64,000 nucleotides of DNA, taken from assembly GCF_000156715.1 (NCBI RefSeq), contig NZ_DS999316.1:172619-236618 (forward strand), in the 5' to 3' direction. Within the stretch, counting starts at the first letter, position 1, and the number at the start of each line of letters is the position of its first letter. The notes below the pieces were generated by a model. The model was not told the origin of the DNA and did not search any database. It worked only from the letters and a program-made list of their open reading frames with translations. Made by a program: the position numbers and the translations under genes. Of this stretch, positions 46,487-55,325 are shown piece by piece. The DNA is from Francisella philomiragia subsp. philomiragia ATCC 25015 (GTDB lineage: Bacteria > Pseudomonadota > Gammaproteobacteria > Francisellales > Francisellaceae).

Positions 46487-46824
46487 TTAAAAATTGTTGA
46501 TGTTATAAAATCTTATAAAAATAAGTAAATCAATCATACTTGTCTTTAGATTTTTAGATAAATTTTTATCCTTATTTGTAAGTTATAATAAGTTTGAATC
46601 TATATACTTATAACAAAACTGACCATCCTATTTTTATCTATATAGCCATTTTATAGTATATACTGTATGTATGTGGAATTATGTTAGGTAATAATTCTAT
46701 AAAATTCATTCTTAGCTAGACCTTTAATTATCGGCTTTTTTTGATCTGTCGAACTTTTAACACTGATACGAAGAAATATTTCTACAGGTCTTATAGTGTT
46801 GATAAATATAAAAGGTACTAATAT
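46487..46824. other. 338-base intergenic region, no gene seen
   Basis: AT-rich stretch between epmB and the following dehydrogenase-like gene. I see no open frame worth calling, no tRNA and no known riboswitch. It contains an inverted repeat GTTATAA/TTATAAC (46582-46588 with 46608-46614), a T7 run after a weak stem near 46730-46742 that could be a terminator, and an AAAGG ribosome site just before the next gene. An unrecognised small RNA cannot be excluded. Confidence 0.4.
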
Positions 46825-47934
46825 ATGAGTAAGCAACTATATGGAGTTATAGCGACTTCAAGCGATCAAAATGAACAGAGATTGCCAATTAATCCAGAGC
46901 TATTATTGAAAATACCTAGAGATATTAGAAATAGTCTTGTTTTTGAAGCTGGTTATGGAGAATCTTTTGGTATTTCTGATGAAAAAATTGCTAGCTTAAC
47001 AGCTGGAGTAGTTTCACGCCAAGAAATATTAGAAAATATTGGCAATATAATATTGCTAGCTCCATCATCAAAAGATCTAGCTCAAATTAAAGAGGGTGGT
47101 ACAATCTGGGGCTGGACAAATTGTGTCAGAGATAAAGAGATAGCACAATTAGCTATCGATAAAAAACTAACACTAATTTCTTTTGAATCTATGTTTTCTT
47201 GTGATAATGATGAAAAAATAAAGAAAAATGTATTTCATGAGGCAAATGAATTAGCAGGCTATAGCGCTGTGTTACATGCTCTTAGTTTAAAAGGTATCGA
47301 TGGTAGATATGGTAATCAAAAGAGAATATTAGTAATAGGTTTTGGATCAGTAAGTCGAGGAGCTATACATGCTTTATTATCTAGAGAGTATAAAGATATA
47401 ACCGTATGTACACGCTATAGTATCGCAACATTACCGAATGTAATCAAGGGGTGTAAATATATTACAGCACCCCAAAATATATCTGATAGCAAGAAGTTTG
47501 TCGAACTACTTAATAAATCAGATATTATAGTAAATGGAATCTCTCAAGATCTAATAAAACCAACAATGTTTATAAAAGAAAAAGATCTTGAGAAAATAAG
47601 TCCTAAATGTTTGGTTATAGATCTTAGTTGTAATGAAGGTATGGGATTCTTTTTTGCTAAACCAACTACGCTTAATAATCCTATGTTTAAAGTAGGGACT
47701 ATAGATTATTATGGAGTCAATCATGCATCAAACTATCTTTGGGATAGTGCTACTCGATCTATATCTAAAATAATAAATGATTATTTAGCAAATATTACTT
47801 TAACCAAAGAAAATAAATCAAAAATCAAAGTATTATCAGATGCTACAGATATAAAAGACGGATTAGTTAAGAATAAAAAGATAATTTCATTCCAAAAGAG
47901 AGAAAAAGAATATCCTTATAATTATAAATCATAA
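46825..47934 (+). CDS. N5-(carboxyethyl)ornithine synthase/alanine dehydrogenase-like
   Basis: 369 residues: an alanine-dehydrogenase/PNT N-terminal domain (ATSSDQNEQRLPINPELLLKIP, a dehydrogenase-type substrate pocket) and a Rossmann domain with VIGFGSVSRGAIHAL around residue 172. The TIWGWTNCVRD and YYGVNHASNYLWDSATRSIS segments match N5-(carboxyethyl)ornithine synthases, which reductively join pyruvate with ornithine. Related saccharopine and alanine dehydrogenases are alternatives. Monocistronic; convergent with csp. Confidence 0.78.
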   Translation: MSKQLYGVIATSSDQNEQRLPINPELLLKIPRDIRNSLVFEAGYGESFGISDEKIASLTAGVVSRQEILENIGNIILLAPSSKDLAQIKEGGTIWGWTNCVRDKEIAQLAIDKKLTLISFESMFSCDNDEKIKKNVFHEANELAGYSAVLHALSLKGIDGRYGNQKRILVIGFGSVSRGAIHALLSREYKDITVCTRYSIATLPNVIKGCKYITAPQNISDSKKFVELLNKSDIIVNGISQDLIKPTMFIKEKDLEKISPKCLVIDLSCNEGMGFFFAKPTTLNNPMFKVGTIDYYGVNHASNYLWDSATRSISKIINDYLANITLTKENKSKIKVLSDATDIKDGLVKNKKIISFQKREKEYPYNYKS

Positions 47935-47945
47935 GGATAATTAGA

Positions 47946-48149
47946 TTAGATAGATTTTATATTAACAGCAGCCATTTTGCCTCTGTTTTCTTCTACTTCA
48001 AAGCTTATTTTTTCACCTTCACGTAGAGAGCTTAAACCAGCATTTTCAACTGCACTGATATGAACGAATACATCTTTACCACCATCTTGTGGCTCTATGA
48101 ATCCGAATCCTTTAGATGTATTAAAAAACTTAACTGTACCTTGTCTCAT
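47946..48149 (-). CDS. Cold-shock domain protein
   Basis: 67-residue single OB-fold protein with RNP1 KGFGFIEP and RNP2 VFVHISA. Binds single-stranded RNA or DNA and melts mRNA structure. The ATG follows AAAGGAAATAAA. The 198-base upstream stretch may include a long 5' leader, common for csp genes, but I see no clear cold-box match. Confidence 0.95.
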   Translation of the reverse strand: MRQGTVKFFNTSKGFGFIEPQDGGKDVFVHISAVENAGLSSLREGEKISFEVEENRGKMAAVNIKSI

Positions 48150-48347
48150 TGTTTTATTTCCTTTTGTTTTGTTGTTTATATAAGTTAAATCACATTGGGC
48201 TTAGTTTCAAACTTTAACGATTTACTTATAAAGGATAGAATATTGGAAATAAACTTCTGATATATTAGTGTCGTAGTAGTCAAATAAAGTTACAATATAA
48301 ATAACTGTTACTAATCATATAGTATAAAAGTGTTAATTGAAAGCTTT

Positions 48348-48677
48348 TTAATGAAATTTCGGTATTTTGGTTAAATCAAAATCTTCTTCATATTGATCTA
48401 TGTCTTTCAAGTATAAGCATAAGTCCTGAAAATCCAAACAGCTTTCTATCATCGATGATTCTTTATTATCATTAAAATCTCTATCTGTCATATGGTTTAT
48501 TAAATTAATAAACTGCTCCATAATTTCAGTATTTAATATACTCATTTCTGCTGCTTGAGCTATACTTATTTTTTTTGATTTTCTTATTTTCTTAACTAAA
48601 TTAGTTATATCATGAAAAATAATTTCTAGCATTTTATTATTTTCAAAATCAATGAATGTACTTTTTGGATCAATCAT
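48348..48677 (-). CDS. Hypothetical 109-residue acidic protein
   Basis: Small, mostly helical, acidic C-terminal half (DFQDLCLYLKDIDQYEEDFDLTKI) and a basic patch KKIRKSKKIS near residue 35. No signal peptide, membrane helix or recognised domain. Start ATG is plausible but has only a weak upstream ribosome site. Lies between csp and the divergent rpsU. Function unknown. Confidence 0.55.
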   Translation of the reverse strand: MIDPKSTFIDFENNKMLEIIFHDITNLVKKIRKSKKISIAQAAEMSILNTEIMEQFINLINHMTDRDFNDNKESSMIESCLDFQDLCLYLKDIDQYEEDFDLTKIPKFH

Positions 48678-48768
48678 TATAAATCAACATTATTAAATAG
48701 ATGATTATTATACTCTGAAATAAGAGCATAATCTTGGTTATATTCATATATGTTACGTAATATGTATC

Positions 48769-48918
48769 TTTAGAGGATACTTTGTATTACTATTAGTAGG
48801 GTATAAATAAAATAAAGCCTCTAAATCTTCTTTAGATACTTCATTGCTATTTTGCTAATAATATTTTTAACCTTAAAAGAACTTTAATAGTTCTTAATAT
48901 TCTAAAATTAAGAGAGGA
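48769..48918 (+). promoter_or_regulatory. Structured 5' leader of rpsU
   Basis: Several complementary segments precede the rpsU start: TTTAGAGG (48769-48776) with CCTCTAAA (48818-48825); TCTAAA/TTTAGA local hairpin (48820-48836); AAGAACT/AGTTCTT (48877-48883 with 48889-48895); and CTTAAT/ATTAAG (48893-48898 with 48907-48912). The last two share CTT at 48893-48895 and exclude each other; the second also covers the first bases of the AGAGAGGA ribosome site. This could be a translational switch. The promoter position is not defined. Confidence 0.4.
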
Positions 48919-48922
48919 TAAT

Positions 48923-49123
48923 ATGCCAAGAATAATAGTTGACCCAAAAAAACCTTTTGATATTAGTTTAAGAAACTTCAAAAGAGCTTGTGAAAAAGCG
49001 GGCATCAAGCAAGAACTTCGAGATAGAAAAACTTTTGTAAAACCAACCCAGAAGAGAAAAATGGCTAAAAAAGCAGCTATTAGTAGAGCTAAGAAAGAAG
49101 CAAGAAGATCTTATTCTTATTAA
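48923..49123 (+). CDS. rpsU: 30S ribosomal protein bS21
   Basis: 66-residue basic protein, with the family core [17 protein letters not shown] and an Arg/Lys-rich C-terminal helix. bS21 sits near the mRNA exit and anti-Shine-Dalgarno region of the 30S subunit. Francisella is reported to carry several bS21 paralogues with different effects on gene expression; this is one copy. Strong AGAGAGGA ribosome site. Standing alone, without the dnaG-rpoD neighbours seen in E. coli. Confidence 0.96.
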   Translation: MPRIIVDPKKPFDISLRNFKRACEKAGIKQELRDRKTFVKPTQKRKMAKKAAISRAKKEARRSYSY

Positions 49124-49165
49124 TTTGTTTATTCTTAGTTCAATTTATAATTTCAAAGGATAGAT

Positions 49166-49219
49166 ATGTTTGAGCTAGAAGTTGTTAAAGATGATTTTAA
49201 CTTTGCAGAGCAAATGTAA
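49166..49219 (+). pseudogene. 17-codon open stretch, possible gene remnant
   Basis: MFELEVVKDDFNFAEQM with an AAAGGA ribosome site six bases before its ATG, 42 bases after rpsU. It has the look of the first codons of a real protein cut short by TAA, with no continuation recognised in other frames. It could also be a short leader peptide. Low confidence. Confidence 0.25.
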
Positions 49220-49286
49220 TAAGAAAAAGTTTTAAACCAATGGATTATGTATACTAGCAAATTATAAAAATAGAGGAATAAAAATA

Positions 49287-49495
49287 CTATCCCAACAGTC
49301 TAGCGACTGCCAACCCTTCAAAATTTGAAGAAGAATTTCGGTAAAATGAATTATTCCCCTTCATTAGAAAAGGGTGGATTGCTAAGCACGACGGTGTAGT
49401 TCTTGAAAATAAAGTTATGAGAGTATTTCTCCCACTAATAATAGATCTCTGTGCCACTTCGATTCCGTTCATTCACTAGAGGTATGACAGTGTTT
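49287..49495. repeat. Dispersed-repeat-like non-coding element
   Basis: Higher-GC stretch unlike its surroundings, containing short inverted repeats: CAGTC-TAGC-GACTG (49296-49309), CTTCAAA-A-TTTGAAG (49316-49330) and CCCTT/AAGGG near 49360-49373. The minus strand reads CTGTCATACCTCTAGTGAA then GAACGGAATCGAAGTGG, reminiscent of TGTCATxCC...GAAGTG-type interspersed repeats of many bacteria. A 61-codon minus-strand frame inside it is not considered a gene. The whole 424-base gap 49124-49547 holds only this and the 17-codon stretch. Confidence 0.45.
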
Positions 49496-49547
49496 TTAAG
49501 TTATATCCCTTATTTATGAATTTAGAGCATGATTAAATCAATAGACT

Positions 49548-50600
49548 TTAAAATGCTAAACTTAACTGCCTATCATCAATCTCCCCAAGTTTTACACCTA
49601 TACCAATTAGTCGAATATGGTAATTTTGTTTTTGATGTAACTCAATTATTAGATTTTTTAGGACTTTTTTATCTAGTGTTTTTGCTACTCTAGTCAGACT
49701 TGTTTTATTAAATTTTGTATCTGTAAATTTGACAACAATACCGATTATAGATTTATAATGCTCTTCAGTCATGCGACTGGTCAATTTATCATATAGGTTA
49801 GGTAGTTTCTCTAGGCAAGCTCCGAGAGTCTTTAGATCTTCTAAATATGTATTTTCAACACTTACAGATTTACGAATCCGTACAGGGTTAACTTCACGAT
49901 TATCAATACCTCTAGCATAGTTATATAAACTGCTCCCAAATTTACCAAACTTATCTACAAGAGTAGCTAAGCTTAGTTGTTGCAAATCTAGGCAGGTTTC
50001 AACATTCATACTTTTTAGTTTTTCTTGTGAGACTTTGCCAACACCAAAAAGTTTCTTAACTGGCAGATTTTTAACAAAATTATTAACTTGTTCAGGAGTG
50101 ATTACATATAATCCATTAGGTTTGTTAATATCACTAGCTATCTTAGCAAGGAGTTTATTTGGAGCTACTCCAGCTGATCCTGTAAGGCCAGTTTTATTAA
50201 AAATTTCTTGTTTGATCGCTTGAGCAATTAATGTTGCACTATTTTTATATGCTGCAACATCTGTAACATCCAGATACGCCTCATCAAGAGATAGAGGCTC
50301 AACCTTGTCTGTGAAAGTGTAGAATACCTCTCTTATAATCGAAGATGCAGCTTTATATTTTGCAAAATCAGTATTTAAAAGTATTAGATTAGGGCATTTC
50401 TGCATAGCGATCGCTGTAGGCATAGCTGAGTGTATTCCATATTCTCTAGCTATATAATTACAAGTAGATATTACCCCTCGCTTGGGGTTGGTACCACCTA
50501 CAGCAAATGGTTTATCTTTGAGGCTTGGATTTGCTTTTTCCTCAACTTGAGCAAAGAAATAATCCATATCAATATGTATGATTTTTCTTGTTTTACTCAT
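49548..50600 (-). CDS. dinB: DNA polymerase IV
   Basis: 350-residue Y-family translesion polymerase. The catalytic acids are in [13 protein letters not shown] and [12 protein letters not shown]; steric-gate region FFAQVE present; helix-hairpin-helix thumb and little-finger domains follow. The C-terminal tail ends [13 protein letters not shown], giving the QLSLAF-type beta-clamp binding motif. Monocistronic. Confidence 0.96.
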   Translation of the reverse strand: MSKTRKIIHIDMDYFFAQVEEKANPSLKDKPFAVGGTNPKRGVISTCNYIAREYGIHSAMPTAIAMQKCPNLILLNTDFAKYKAASSIIREVFYTFTDKVEPLSLDEAYLDVTDVAAYKNSATLIAQAIKQEIFNKTGLTGSAGVAPNKLLAKIASDINKPNGLYVITPEQVNNFVKNLPVKKLFGVGKVSQEKLKSMNVETCLDLQQLSLATLVDKFGKFGSSLYNYARGIDNREVNPVRIRKSVSVENTYLEDLKTLGACLEKLPNLYDKLTSRMTEEHYKSIIGIVVKFTDTKFNKTSLTRVAKTLDKKVLKNLIIELHQKQNYHIRLIGIGVKLGEIDDRQLSLAF

Positions 50601-50856
50601 AAGGATATTTGCTGTATAAGTTTCTGGTTGAGAACTATTAGCTATTATACACTCTAATGGTTTATAGTTTTTAATTTAACTTTTGCAAAGTTTATTTATA
50701 CAAATGATCTTTAAAATTAATTATTTAATTAGAATTATTTCTTATATTTTAAGTTCTATATAACTTTTTATTATATCGGATATAAATAAAATTTAAATTT
50801 AAATTTTAATTTACAATATATAATCAGCTAATTAAAATTTTATACCAATTCCTTAA

Positions 50857-51765
50857 ATGAAAATTAAAGGTTTTTCATTAATTGAAATACTAATTGTAAT
50901 AGTTATCATATCAATATTGGCTGCAGTAGCTATACCTGCATATTCTAATTATCAAATTAGATCAAAGATCACATCAGAAATTGAGAAATTAGGATCAGCT
51001 AAAGCTATGGCATCAGAATATGCTTCTAACAATAATGGTGACTTAGATTATACTGTAGATGATATTGGGGTTTTACCGAGTGGGTCTAGTATTAGCGATA
51101 ATGGAGCTTTGGTACTTGATACGAGTAGCATTGTAGCTGATTCATCAGTATCACTAGTTCCTACTGTTTCTTCTGGATCTATAGTATGGAATTGTACAGC
51201 TACAGGTCTTACAGAATCTCAGCTTCCTCGTATTTGTCAAGAGTCTGATGGTATTGCAGATCAAGCGTCAGGAGAGGAGGCTGTGGCACCTGCTGAAGAA
51301 GCTGCAGTTGCACCTGAGGAAGCAGCTGTAGTTCCTAGTGTAGGAGATGGTTTTGATATGAATTTGATACAAACTTCGGATCTTTTTGCGGGTCAACCTT
51401 GTGATCCATCTGGTGGTATGACTTGTATAAATTATGCTGATGATAATACGATACAAACTGATGAGGAGGGTTCGTTTGTTATGTATAATTATACTGGCGC
51501 AGGTACTGGTAGGAGCTATGAGGAACCAGTTATGAATGGAGAACCATTCGAAATGGTTGTTCGTGAAGGTGATGGAATTATAGTTGGTAATCCTTTTACA
51601 GCTACAAGAACTTTTACTTCAGATGCAGAAATTGAAGCAGCAGTAGCATCAGGTGAGATATCCCAAGAAACAAAACAGCAGATTGACTTAGCAAAAAGCA
51701 TAGCGCAAAATAGTGATAGTATATCGTTATGTAATGCAAGTCCTACGCATGTACTTTGTCAATAA
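50857..51765 (+). CDS. Type IV pilin-like protein with extra C-terminal domain
   Basis: 302 residues. Class III leader MKIKG then FSLIEILIVIVIISILAAV, with cleavage after Gly5 and Glu at mature position 5. The pilin head ends with the disulfide loop Cys113-Cys127 (WNCTATGLTESQLPRIC), where a normal pilin stops. An Ala/Glu/Pro linker (about 139-160) and a further 140-residue region follow, with Cys182/190 and Cys292/301 as possible disulfides. No known domain is seen in the extension. Its 3' end overlaps the convergent DJ-1-like gene by 23 bases. Confidence 0.85.
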   Translation: MKIKGFSLIEILIVIVIISILAAVAIPAYSNYQIRSKITSEIEKLGSAKAMASEYASNNNGDLDYTVDDIGVLPSGSSISDNGALVLDTSSIVADSSVSLVPTVSSGSIVWNCTATGLTESQLPRICQESDGIADQASGEEAVAPAEEAAVAPEEAAVVPSVGDGFDMNLIQTSDLFAGQPCDPSGGMTCINYADDNTIQTDEEGSFVMYNYTGAGTGRSYEEPVMNGEPFEMVVREGDGIIVGNPFTATRTFTSDAEIEAAVASGEISQETKQQIDLAKSIAQNSDSISLCNASPTHVLCQ

Positions 51766-52375
51766 TTTTACACTTATAAATATCTGCAAATTCATCAACA
51801 TTTGCATCTTCTTGCCATGAGTATTCTAACTCAATACTTTTTTGTTTAGCAACATCATAGCCTAAGATATCCGCGATAAAAACAAGAGACATATCTATGC
51901 CTGCACTTATACCAGAGCTTGTATAAATATTACCATCTTTTACCCATCTGGCTTTGTCGATCCAGTTTACATCTGGAGCTATAGATTTTGTCCATTTTAG
52001 AGCTTTTTTATTAGAAGTAGCTTTTTTGCCATTAAGCAGATTTGTTTGTGAAAATAAAGATGAACCTGTACAGACTGTAAGTATATATTTAGCATTATTT
52101 GCTAATCTAGTTAATTCAGTTATTAATTTTGTATTGTATATTAACTCTCTTGTACCAATACCCCCAGGCACAAATAATATCGAGTCTTTTGAATTAGCAT
52201 CTGAGAGTTTTTTGGTGTTTATACAGACATTTTGACTACTATATACATTACCTCCCTCTAGAGAATAATACTCAAGTTTGAAGTGTTCTTTGAAGCTCCC
52301 AAAAATCTCAACTGGTCCAAAAACATCTAAAGTTTCAAACTCATTAAATAAGACAATAATTACATTTTGCATCAT
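51743..52375 (-). CDS. DJ-1/PfpI family protein
   Basis: 210-residue class I amidotransferase-fold protein: NVIIVLFNEFETLDVFGPVEIFG at the start, FVPGGIGTREL oxyanion-type loop, and the nucleophile elbow TVCTGSSLF with its Cys. It resembles the DJ-1 domain of AraC-like regulators and isonitrile hydratases but has no DNA-binding domain. I start it at ATG 52375 (a second ATG follows); an in-frame TTG lies three codons upstream. Role unknown. Confidence 0.85.
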   Translation of the reverse strand: MMQNVIIVLFNEFETLDVFGPVEIFGSFKEHFKLEYYSLEGGNVYSSQNVCINTKKLSDANSKDSILFVPGGIGTRELIYNTKLITELTRLANNAKYILTVCTGSSLFSQTNLLNGKKATSNKKALKWTKSIAPDVNWIDKARWVKDGNIYTSSGISAGIDMSLVFIADILGYDVAKQKSIELEYSWQEDANVDEFADIYKCKIIDKVHA

Positions 52376-52493
52376 AGATACCAATACAGATAAATGCTTT
52401 GATTAGTATAGCATTATTAGATCTGTAAAATGATTTATAAAAATACTAAATAGTGTAAACTTTTAGTCTATATTTTATAAAGGTATTTTTTAT

Positions 52494-53285
52494 ATGTTGT
52501 TGATTTCTATAAAAATAATATTATCAGCTTTAATGGTACTAGGATTAATATATATATCCGAGAAAAGTCCTAGATTAGGAGGTTTATTTTCTGGTTTACC
52601 ACTTAGTGTTGGTCTTTTTACTTATTTTTATGCGCGTGAGAATGGTCTACAGTTTTTGATAGATTCAATGCCCTATGCTTTTGCAGGATTCTGTTGTACT
52701 TTGTTATTTACAATAGGGTTCTATTTAGGTGGCAAATTATTTCTTAATAATCGTTATTTTAATACTTTAAGCGCTCTTTTTGTCGGTTTTATTATTTATT
52801 TTATCAGTGGCTATATTCTTACAAAATTTAGTATTAATATATTCTCTGGTTTCATGATATTTTTGGTCGCCATGTTTATCACGATTCTTTTTTTCAGAAG
52901 AGTTGCTGATAATAAGCATATAAAGGTAGCTGTTAAGCTTAAACCAGCTAATAAACTAATTGTTATTACATTTAGGATTATTTTAGTTGCTTCTTTAGTC
53001 TTATTGATTACTGGAGTATCTCGTATGGTAGGTCATGAGTGGGCTGGGATCTTTTCATCATTTCCAGTTATGTTAACATCCGTGACTACAGTTTTGATAT
53101 TTACATACAAAGATCAGCTATTTCCAGGAGTATTAAAACATTTCTCTTATGGGGTTTCTATATTATTAATCTATGATTTATTAATATATTGGTTATATCC
53201 AATTATGGGTATTAATTGGGGTACTGTAGCCGCTTATATTGTTTGCTTTGTGTATCTATCATTACTAAATAAGCTAAATCAATAG
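52494..53285 (+). CDS. Unknown membrane protein with internal duplication
   Basis: 263 residues with about eight membrane helices. Two halves carry a similar element: SPRLGGLFSGLPLSVGLFTYF (about 25-45) and GHEWAGIFSSFPVMLTSVTTV (about 182-202), each a GxFSxxP motif entering a helix, suggesting a duplicated inverted or direct repeat fold. No family recognised with confidence. Monocistronic between the DJ-1-like gene and an ABC-F gene. Confidence 0.65.
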   Translation: MLLISIKIILSALMVLGLIYISEKSPRLGGLFSGLPLSVGLFTYFYARENGLQFLIDSMPYAFAGFCCTLLFTIGFYLGGKLFLNNRYFNTLSALFVGFIIYFISGYILTKFSINIFSGFMIFLVAMFITILFFRRVADNKHIKVAVKLKPANKLIVITFRIILVASLVLLITGVSRMVGHEWAGIFSSFPVMLTSVTTVLIFTYKDQLFPGVLKHFSYGVSILLIYDLLIYWLYPIMGINWGTVAAYIVCFVYLSLLNKLNQ

Positions 53286-53361
53286 CTTATATTTGAAAAT
53301 CACTTTTATATAAATACTCAACGTATATAATTTAGCTAATGAAATACTTATATTAAAACAA

Positions 53362-55251
53362 ATGATTTTCTTTAAAAATGTATCTTATCAAGTAGAGATA
53401 AAAGAGCTTTTTGATAATATTAACTTCTCAATCTTTCCTAATCAAAAAATAGGTCTTGTGGGCAAAAATGGTACGGGTAAAACGACACTTTTTAACCTTA
53501 TAAAAGGCAATTTAACACCAGATAAGGGCGATATTGAGATTGCTAAAAATACCCGTATAGTTACTGTTAAGCAAGAAGTTGATGATTTCGATGCTAAAGT
53601 AATAGATTATGTAGTCAATGGTATAGAACCTTTAAAACAATTGAAGATCCAAATGCAAAAATCTTTAGAGTCTGAGAACTTTGTAGATTACTCAAAATAT
53701 CATGAAGAATATGAATCTTTAGGAGGTTATGCAATAGAGTCTCAAGCTGGTAAATTGCTCTCAGGTTTAGGTTTTAGTATTAGCCATTTGCAACAAAAGG
53801 TAAAAGAACTCTCAGGTGGTTGGCAGATACGTTTAAATCTTGCTCAAGCACTGCTACAAGAGTCAGATATTTTACTACTCGATGAACCTACTAACCATTT
53901 AGATTTAGATGCTGTACTATGGTTAGAAGAGTATCTACAAGAATATAAAGGTTCTTTACTACTTATTTCACATGATAGAATCTTTCTAGATAATGTTGTC
54001 AAGCAAATATTTCATATCGATAATAAGAATATAGATACTTATACTGGTAACTATTCATCTTATGAAAAGCAGTCTTATGAGCAAAAAGTACTACAACAAA
54101 AGCAGTTTGAGAAACAACAAAAGCATATAGCTCATTTACAGAGTTTTGTTGATAGATTTAAAGCTAAAGCATCAAAAGCAAAACAAGCACAAAGTCGTGT
54201 CAAAATGTTAGAAAAAATACAGCGAATAGAAGCTGTTAAGTCAGATTCTGAATTTAGCTTTGAATTTAAGCAAGTTAAAGAGCATCTTGGAGGTACTTTG
54301 GTCAGTTTACAAAATACTGATCTTGGTTATGGCGATAAAAAAATTCTTAATAACGTAAAATTAAATATCTATAATGAAATGCGTATAGGTCTATTGGGTC
54401 TAAATGGGGCTGGTAAATCAACACTTATTAAATCTCTTATTGGAGATATTGAGATTTTATCAGGTAAGATAGAAAAACACCCAAATCTTAGAGTAGGGTA
54501 TTTCTCGCAACATTCTTTAGATATGCTTGATCCTGAAGCCTCACCATTATTGCATATGCAACGCTTAGACTCACAAGCAACTCAAGAAAAGCTTAGAACT
54601 TTTTTGGGTAGTTTTAACTTTGTAGGAGACAAGGCTTTAGCAAAGGCAGGAACTTTTTCTGGTGGCGAGAAAGCTAGATTAGCTCTAGCAATGATTGTAT
54701 ATCAAGAGCCTAACTTTTTATTACTAGATGAACCAACAAACCACTTAGATATAGGCGTTCGAGAAGCTTTAACTGTAGCATTACAGAGCTTCCAAGGAGC
54801 TATAATATTAGTTTCGCATGATAGATTTTTATTAGAATCAACAGTTGATGAGTATATGCTAGTTGGTGAAGGGCAGGTTAAGCCTTTTGATGGTGATATG
54901 AAGGACTACTATAAGTACATTCTTGAAGTCAAAAAATCTGAGAATAATATATCAAATATAGCAGTACAATCTAATAATGATTCTAAAAATCAGGATAGAA
55001 AATTATCTGCTGATAAGAGAAAGCAACTTAAGCCACTTCAAGATAAAGTCAAAAAACTTGAAAGGGCATTAGAAAAATTACAACAGCAAGATCAACAAAT
55101 GCAAGAGGCTCTCCAAAATCAGGATTTATATGATGATAAACAAAAACTTCAGCAAACTTTACTTGATCATTCTCAGCTAAAAGAAAAAATAGAACAAACT
55201 GAATTAGAATGGTTTGAAGCTTTAGAAGAACTTGAGGTTTTAAAAGAGTAA
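53362..55251 (+). CDS. ABC-F ATPase, YheS-like
   Basis: 629 residues with two ABC cassettes and no membrane domain. Cassette 1: Walker A GKNGTGKTTL, signature LSGGWQIRL, Walker B ILLLDEPTNHLDLD. Cassette 2: GLNGAGKSTL, FSGGEKARLAL, FLLLDEPTNHLDIG. The interdomain linker (about 235-310) is a basic helical P-site tRNA interaction motif, and the C-terminus is a coiled coil rich in Gln. ABC-F proteins act on ribosomes, rescuing or tuning translation. Closest in plan to YheS or Uup. Confidence 0.9.
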   Translation: MIFFKNVSYQVEIKELFDNINFSIFPNQKIGLVGKNGTGKTTLFNLIKGNLTPDKGDIEIAKNTRIVTVKQEVDDFDAKVIDYVVNGIEPLKQLKIQMQKSLESENFVDYSKYHEEYESLGGYAIESQAGKLLSGLGFSISHLQQKVKELSGGWQIRLNLAQALLQESDILLLDEPTNHLDLDAVLWLEEYLQEYKGSLLLISHDRIFLDNVVKQIFHIDNKNIDTYTGNYSSYEKQSYEQKVLQQKQFEKQQKHIAHLQSFVDRFKAKASKAKQAQSRVKMLEKIQRIEAVKSDSEFSFEFKQVKEHLGGTLVSLQNTDLGYGDKKILNNVKLNIYNEMRIGLLGLNGAGKSTLIKSLIGDIEILSGKIEKHPNLRVGYFSQHSLDMLDPEASPLLHMQRLDSQATQEKLRTFLGSFNFVGDKALAKAGTFSGGEKARLALAMIVYQEPNFLLLDEPTNHLDIGVREALTVALQSFQGAIILVSHDRFLLESTVDEYMLVGEGQVKPFDGDMKDYYKYILEVKKSENNISNIAVQSNNDSKNQDRKLSADKRKQLKPLQDKVKKLERALEKLQQQDQQMQEALQNQDLYDDKQKLQQTLLDHSQLKEKIEQTELEWFEALEELEVLKE

Positions 55252-55325
55252 ATAGTAGTTATGTTTTAAATTTTTGTAAGAGATATAAAAAAACTAATTA
55301 TGAGAAAAATTAATAAAAAGTAGAA

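Noticed and set aside
49287-49472. 61-codon minus-strand frame in the repeat-like stretch
   Set aside because: No ribosome site, composition unlike a protein, and it lies wholly within a region with inverted repeats; better seen as non-coding repeat.
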